A stretch of DNA of 8,527 nt from assembly GCA_025935445.1 (NCBI GenBank), contig JAICVG010000033.1:1-8527 (forward strand), given 5' to 3'. The DNA comes from Nitrososphaera sp. (GTDB lineage Archaea; Thermoproteota; Nitrososphaeria; Nitrososphaerales; Nitrososphaeraceae). The position numbers were made by a program, and so were the translations under genes. Below, in pieces: positions 5,577 through 8,527 of this stretch (position 1 is its first letter; every line of letters starts with the position of its first letter). The notes below the pieces were generated by a model. The model made no database searches, was not told the origin of the DNA, and saw nothing but the letters and a program-made list of their open reading frames with translations.

Positions 5577-5708
5577 ATGGATCAAGGAGAGCCAGGCGTA
5601 GACTATGAAGATCCCAACCTCAATCCGCTTGTATGTGACATCTGCAATAAGTCATTCGATAGTTTAGACAAGCTGGGCGAGCATCAAAAGCAAGAGCACG
5701 ACATGTAA
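5577..5708 (+). CDS. 43-aa single C2H2 zinc-finger protein
   Basis: ATG to TAA encodes 43 residues: an acidic N-terminal tail (about residues 1-19) and one zinc finger. The finger has Cys20-X2-Cys23, Phe27, Leu33 and His36-X4-His41, i.e. C-X2-C-X12-H-X4-H with the hydrophobic residues of the classical C2H2 fold in place. Tiny single-finger proteins of this kind are known in archaea, usually with unproven nucleic acid or protein-binding roles. The TATA box at normal leaderless distance and the complete finger argue for a real gene. It ends 25 nt before the thpR ATG and probably heads the thpR-cca-kinase transcript, suggesting a link to RNA metabolism or control of this operon, which is inference only. 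A lone finger with an acidic tail is unlikely to bind DNA strongly by itself. Confidence 0.75.
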   Translation: MDQGEPGVDYEDPNLNPLVCDICNKSFDSLDKLGEHQKQEHDM

Positions 5709-5733
5709 ATACCAGTGCTTGCCAACATTGGCG

Positions 5734-6285
5734 ATGCGTGTCTTTATCGCAGTGGACATTTCAAGCAACGCACTAGCTAAGCTGCAAAAGGAAATACTGT
5801 CTACAACAGGATGGGATCCTGGACATGTCAAGCCTGTCGAGCCACACAATTTTCATTTCACGCTAATTTTTCTTGGGGAAATAAGTGATCATGATGTTGA
5901 TAGGATTAAAGAAATGTTGGCAGGATTTTCATTTGAACCATTTACAATCACCTACAGCGAAATTGGCGCCTTTCCCAAGCCTGCACATGCCAGGGTAGTC
6001 TGGGTAGGTGTTGACTCGGAGGGCGCTCAAAAATTAACTGGCCTTGCAAATGATGTTGTAGCAAAGATGTCCGAGCTGGGCTTTAAGGCGGACAAGCCTT
6101 TTTCAGCCCATATGACATTACTTCGGAGCAAGGACAGACCGATCAGCGCAAGCCACATCTGTTCAAAATATCAAGGGCAAACATTTGGATCTGACTGGAT
6201 AGATAAAGTGCATCTCAAGAAAAGTGAGCTTACGCCATCAGGCCCCAAATACTCGAATGTTTATACTGTAGAAGCTAAAAAATGA
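5734..6285 (+). CDS. thpR: RNA 2',3'-cyclic phosphodiesterase (LigT/2H family)
   Basis: A 183-aa 2H phosphoesterase. The two catalytic HxT motifs are His41-Phe-Thr43 (HFTLIFLGE) and His126-Met-Thr128 (SAHMTLLRSK). The N-terminus MRVFIAVDIS is the usual first strand of the family. Such enzymes open 2',3'-cyclic phosphate ends of RNA to 2'-phosphate and can ligate tRNA halves in vitro. I chose ATG at 5734 over an in-frame TTG at 5719 because the conserved strand begins exactly there. There is no Shine-Dalgarno sequence. The stop overlaps the next gene's start in an ATGA arrangement, so translation is probably coupled with cca. Pairing with the CCA-adding enzyme suggests a common role at tRNA ends. 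Length and motifs are complete, with nothing unusual. Confidence 0.93.
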   Translation: MRVFIAVDISSNALAKLQKEILSTTGWDPGHVKPVEPHNFHFTLIFLGEISDHDVDRIKEMLAGFSFEPFTITYSEIGAFPKPAHARVVWVGVDSEGAQKLTGLANDVVAKMSELGFKADKPFSAHMTLLRSKDRPISASHICSKYQGQTFGSDWIDKVHLKKSELTPSGPKYSNVYTVEAKK

Positions 6286-7652
6286 AACACACACAGCATA
6301 TGCCAGATCCTAGCACTTTAATCTCCAAAGTACTGCCCCTTTGTGAACCCACTCATATCCAAGAGCGCAGGATCGCTAAAGTAGCACAAGAGGCAAAGAC
6401 ACATGTAGATAGCTACGTTGCGCAGCTGGATGACGTCGTTGATGTCGTATTTGGCGGCTCTTTTGCCAAGGGCACGTGGCTTCCGGGTCATGCTGATATT
6501 GACATTTTCGTCAAAATCAAGCCATCAGTTGGGATTGAGAAATTTGAGGAGATGGGCAGAGAGATTGGCAGCGAGGCACTGAAAAGCTACGGTCCTAAGC
6601 TTCGATATTCAGATCATCCTTATGTCGAAGTATTTGTCAAGAAGGTCAGAGTTAATGTAGTTCCCTGCTATGATGTCGAGCAGGGCAAGTGGCAAAGCGC
6701 GGCGGACAGGTCGCCTTTTCACACGCGATATATCAGCAGCAACTTTGATGACGAAAAAAGAAGGCAGGCCAGACTCTTGAAAAAGTTCTTGAAATCAGTA
6801 GGCATTTATGGCGCAGAGATTTCCACAGAAGGGTTTAGCGGCTACGTTTCAGAAGTGCTGGTGCTCAAGTACTCCTCATTTGAGAATCTCTTGCGCGCAG
6901 CTGCTGACTGGCAGGAGAGGCAGATAATAGCGGTTTCCGATTATGATTCAGATTTTGTCAGGGTATCCAACAGCTCAGTAATAATTATCGACCCAGTGGA
7001 CAGCAGGAGAAATCTTGGGACAGCGATCTCGCCAGAAAGTGTGGCCAAGTTCATGCTAGCTGCCAGAAAATTTCTTGAAAAACCATCGCTTGATTTCTTC
7101 AAAGAAGGCAAATATCGCCGTGGGACAATCAAACTGCTTCCAAACGTGCTTGTAGTAGAATTTTCGCATGAAAAGAAAAGTCCAGATATTATCTGGGGTC
7201 AGTTGAAGCGAAGTTTAAGCGCAATAGCAAAGCAGTTGGAACTGGCACATTTTGAAGTACTGCGGAGCTCTTGTGTCACAGATGAAAAAAGCTCGGCTGT
7301 CCTTGCGTTCCTGCTTGAATCAATAACCTTGCCGCCATACACCAAGAGGAAAGGACCTGAAGTTTTCAGAAGGAAGGACACGGCTAGCTTCCTTTCAAAC
7401 AGAAAAAAACCACTTGCGAGCTGGGTTGACAGGGAAATGAGAATCGCAATGGTTATAGAGCGCAGGGCTACCGATGCAAGAAAGTTCGTCAAATCACTTC
7501 TGATCAATCATCGTGAAAACAGTGGCGTTTCAAAAGATCTAATTATAAACAAGCTCCAAATTTATAGCGGAAGTGACAGGAAGATAATAAAGGGGCTGGC
7601 AAAGAAGGCCATTGGTGATGTTGTCTCAACAGAACGTCTCATTTTTAGATGA
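6282..7652 (+). CDS. cca: CCA-adding tRNA nucleotidyltransferase, archaeal class I
   Basis: A 456-aa enzyme that builds or repairs the 3'-CCA of tRNA from CTP and ATP without a template. The nucleotidyltransferase core is at about 50-130: GGSFAKGTWLPGHADIDIF, with the Gly-Ser motif at 58-60 and metal-binding Asp72 and Asp74. The archaeal marker segments HPYVEVFVK (112-120), DRSPFHTRY (142-150), KKFLKSVGIYGAE and GFSGYVSEVL, and DPVDSRRN follow in the order expected for the central and C-terminal domains; length is typical. The segment at 124-130 reads VNVVPCY, with Asn125 (codon AAT) where the A. fulgidus enzyme, as I recall it, has the third catalytic Asp (VDVVPCY). The start overlaps thpR by 4 nt, and the 3' end overlaps the kinase gene by 35 nt. 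Identity is secure; full activity with Asn at this position is uncertain. Confidence 0.92.
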   Translation: MKHTQHMPDPSTLISKVLPLCEPTHIQERRIAKVAQEAKTHVDSYVAQLDDVVDVVFGGSFAKGTWLPGHADIDIFVKIKPSVGIEKFEEMGREIGSEALKSYGPKLRYSDHPYVEVFVKKVRVNVVPCYDVEQGKWQSAADRSPFHTRYISSNFDDEKRRQARLLKKFLKSVGIYGAEISTEGFSGYVSEVLVLKYSSFENLLRAAADWQERQIIAVSDYDSDFVRVSNSSVIIIDPVDSRRNLGTAISPESVAKFMLAARKFLEKPSLDFFKEGKYRRGTIKLLPNVLVVEFSHEKKSPDIIWGQLKRSLSAIAKQLELAHFEVLRSSCVTDEKSSAVLAFLLESITLPPYTKRKGPEVFRRKDTASFLSNRKKPLASWVDREMRIAMVIERRATDARKFVKSLLINHRENSGVSKDLIINKLQIYSGSDRKIIKGLAKKAIGDVVSTERLIFR

Positions 7653-8385
7653 GGAGCTAGACATAAGGTCGTCTAGGCTCATTCCTCTTATATCGTATCC
7701 TCACTTTTCAGAACGTGAATACAAAGATCGAATTATCGAGATGGAATCACTTGGAATAACATCAATTATTTTGGGCGGAAAAACAATAGTAAATGGTGCT
7801 CATATAGCCGGCAAGGGCTGCGTAGGGATTGTAGTGAAGGCAAAAGCAGGGAGCAAAGTTTGTGCGCTCAAGATAAGAAGGACAGACGCAGACAGAAAGG
7901 CGATGGACAACGAAGCACGCTTGCACAAAATGGCAAACAGCAAAGGCGTAGGTCCAAGCCTTGAAGGGCACACAAAGAATCTGATTGCAATGGAGTTTGT
8001 CACTGGTCAGAGCATCATTGACTGGGTAGTAGGCAACAAAGCTACAAAGAGCAAAATGTGCACAATATCAGCGGCTATTCTTGAGCAATGCTTCAGCCTC
8101 GACGTGGCGGGCCTTGACCATGGTGAGCTCAGCAGGCTGGCACGACACGTCATTGTTTCTGATAGACCATACATAATTGACTTTGAAAGTGCAAGCACCA
8201 CAAGAAAAACATGCAATGTAACTGCCGCTGCACAGTCGATATTGCTCTATGGCATAGTTGCAAATAAAGTGAAGAAGATCTTGGGTAATACGGACAGAGA
8301 AAAAGTAATCCATGCGCTTAGAACTTACAAGCATTTACACACAAGAGCTAAATTTGACGCAGTTCTTGACTCGCTGCTTTTATAA
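7618..8385 (+). CDS. Predicted Ser/Thr protein kinase, archaeal COG2112-like (RIO/Bud32 relative)
   Basis: A 255-aa kinase-fold protein. It has a glycine-rich loop GKGCVG (65-70), VAIK-like ALKIRR with Lys85, Glu99 as the likely salt-bridge partner, and hinge LIAMEFVTG (122-130). The catalytic segment is LDHGELSRLARHVIV (166-180), with Glu170 at the position usually held by the catalytic Asp. The metal-binding segment is YIIDFESAS (185-193), i.e. DFE instead of DFG. HGEL and IIDFE are, as I recall, normal for archaeal COG2112 proteins and resemble the compact kinases RIO and Bud32, which act on ribosomes and tRNA modification. The N-terminal ~55 residues look like a small extra domain. ATG at 7618 is preferred over in-frame TTG and GTG codons at 7612-7617. 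It overlaps cca by 35 nt, so it is probably co-translated. The substrate is unknown; a translation-linked role is inferred from position. Confidence 0.82.
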   Translation: MLSQQNVSFLDEELDIRSSRLIPLISYPHFSEREYKDRIIEMESLGITSIILGGKTIVNGAHIAGKGCVGIVVKAKAGSKVCALKIRRTDADRKAMDNEARLHKMANSKGVGPSLEGHTKNLIAMEFVTGQSIIDWVVGNKATKSKMCTISAAILEQCFSLDVAGLDHGELSRLARHVIVSDRPYIIDFESASTTRKTCNVTAAAQSILLYGIVANKVKKILGNTDREKVIHALRTYKHLHTRAKFDAVLDSLLL

Positions 8386-8527
8386 TATTTAATTTACAAT
8401 AGTCATATAACCCTCTCTCTGTATTTAGAAACGAAGTGTATTGAAAGAGAGAGACAGAGAGAGATAGTATAAAGTAGAATTGCTTGAGCAGTTTTTGCTA
8501 ATGCAGACAGGCGCATTGCAAAGATAA
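8386..8527. other. Right-edge non-coding sequence
   Basis: Apart from the inverted repeat, a TATA-like AGTATAAAG at about 8466-8474 could begin a plus-strand unit beyond the window; the only ATG near the edge (8501) reaches a stop after eight codons. On the minus strand one frame is open from the edge to a TGA near 8408, encoding a Leu/Ser-rich hydrophobic tail, but half of it is the CT repeat, so I do not call it. Confidence 0.4.
8413..8463 (+). repeat. CT/AG-rich inverted repeat downstream of the kinase gene
   Basis: CTCTCTCTGT (8413-8422) is the exact reverse complement of ACAGAGAGAG (8454-8463), giving a 10-bp stem with a 31-nt spacer. The right arm continues a GA-dinucleotide tract from about 8446, so several registers can pair. 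It starts about 27 nt past the operon's last stop and could mark the transcript end. No T-run follows the right arm directly. Confidence 0.5.

Noticed and set aside
5719..5733. TTG start 15 nt upstream of the thpR ATG
   Set aside because: The conserved first strand of the family begins at the ATG at 5734, and the extension adds unconserved residues.
7199..7507. 102-codon minus-strand frame inside cca
   Set aside because: It is antisense to a clearly conserved enzyme and has no promoter or recognisable domain.

Overview
The window looks like a chromosomal segment of an archaeon, most likely an ammonia-oxidising Nitrososphaera-type member of the Nitrososphaerota (Thaumarchaeota). The reasons are archaeal information-processing genes (two deoxyhypusine synthase paralogues, an RNA 2',3'-cyclic phosphodiesterase of the ThpR/LigT type, a class I archaeal CCA-adding enzyme and a Bud32/RIO-like predicted kinase of the COG2112 type), TATA-like boxes about 27 nt before several start codons with essentially no Shine-Dalgarno sequences (leaderless style), and frequent TTG/GTG starts. 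No insertion sequence, CRISPR array, rRNA or phage gene is visible. The genus is an inference; no marker gene is present.

Layout: (1) 1-170, the 3' end of an unidentified plus-strand gene, followed by a strong hairpin plus T-run. (2) 180-1043, minus strand, a ParB-type partition/nucleoid-occlusion-like DNA-binding protein without a visible ParA partner. (3) 1044-1535, a long non-coding gap. (4) 1536-2138, minus strand, a small HExxH...E zinc metallopeptidase. (5) 2419-3396 (minus) and 3751-4848 (plus), two diverging deoxyhypusine synthase-family genes with different active-site signatures. The 354-bp gap between them holds a tRNA-like, apparently decayed element, a GTG/GTA triplet tract and the two promoters. 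(6) 4839-5225, minus strand, a small unknown protein whose 3' end overlaps the second synthase gene by 10 nt. (7) 5226-5576, a gap with a possible 27-codon ORF and further triplet repeats. (8) 5577-8385, a compact plus-strand operon: 43-aa C2H2 zinc finger, thpR, cca and predicted kinase, with the last three genes overlapping end to start. (9) 8386-8527, a CT/AG-rich inverted repeat and no convincing gene.

Functionally the right half is a tRNA 3'-end and RNA-end metabolism operon: cyclic phosphate hydrolysis, CCA addition and a kinase that may act on translation or tRNA-modification partners. The central pair concerns polyamine-dependent chemistry. The minus-strand copy looks like the true deoxyhypusine synthase modifying aIF5A, and the plus-strand copy looks like the homospermidine synthase-like branch of the fold. 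The points most worth checking are the divergent synthase pair, the tRNA-like relic between the two genes, and an Asn where the CCA enzyme is expected to carry its third catalytic Asp. I did not find a convincing entirely new multi-gene system.
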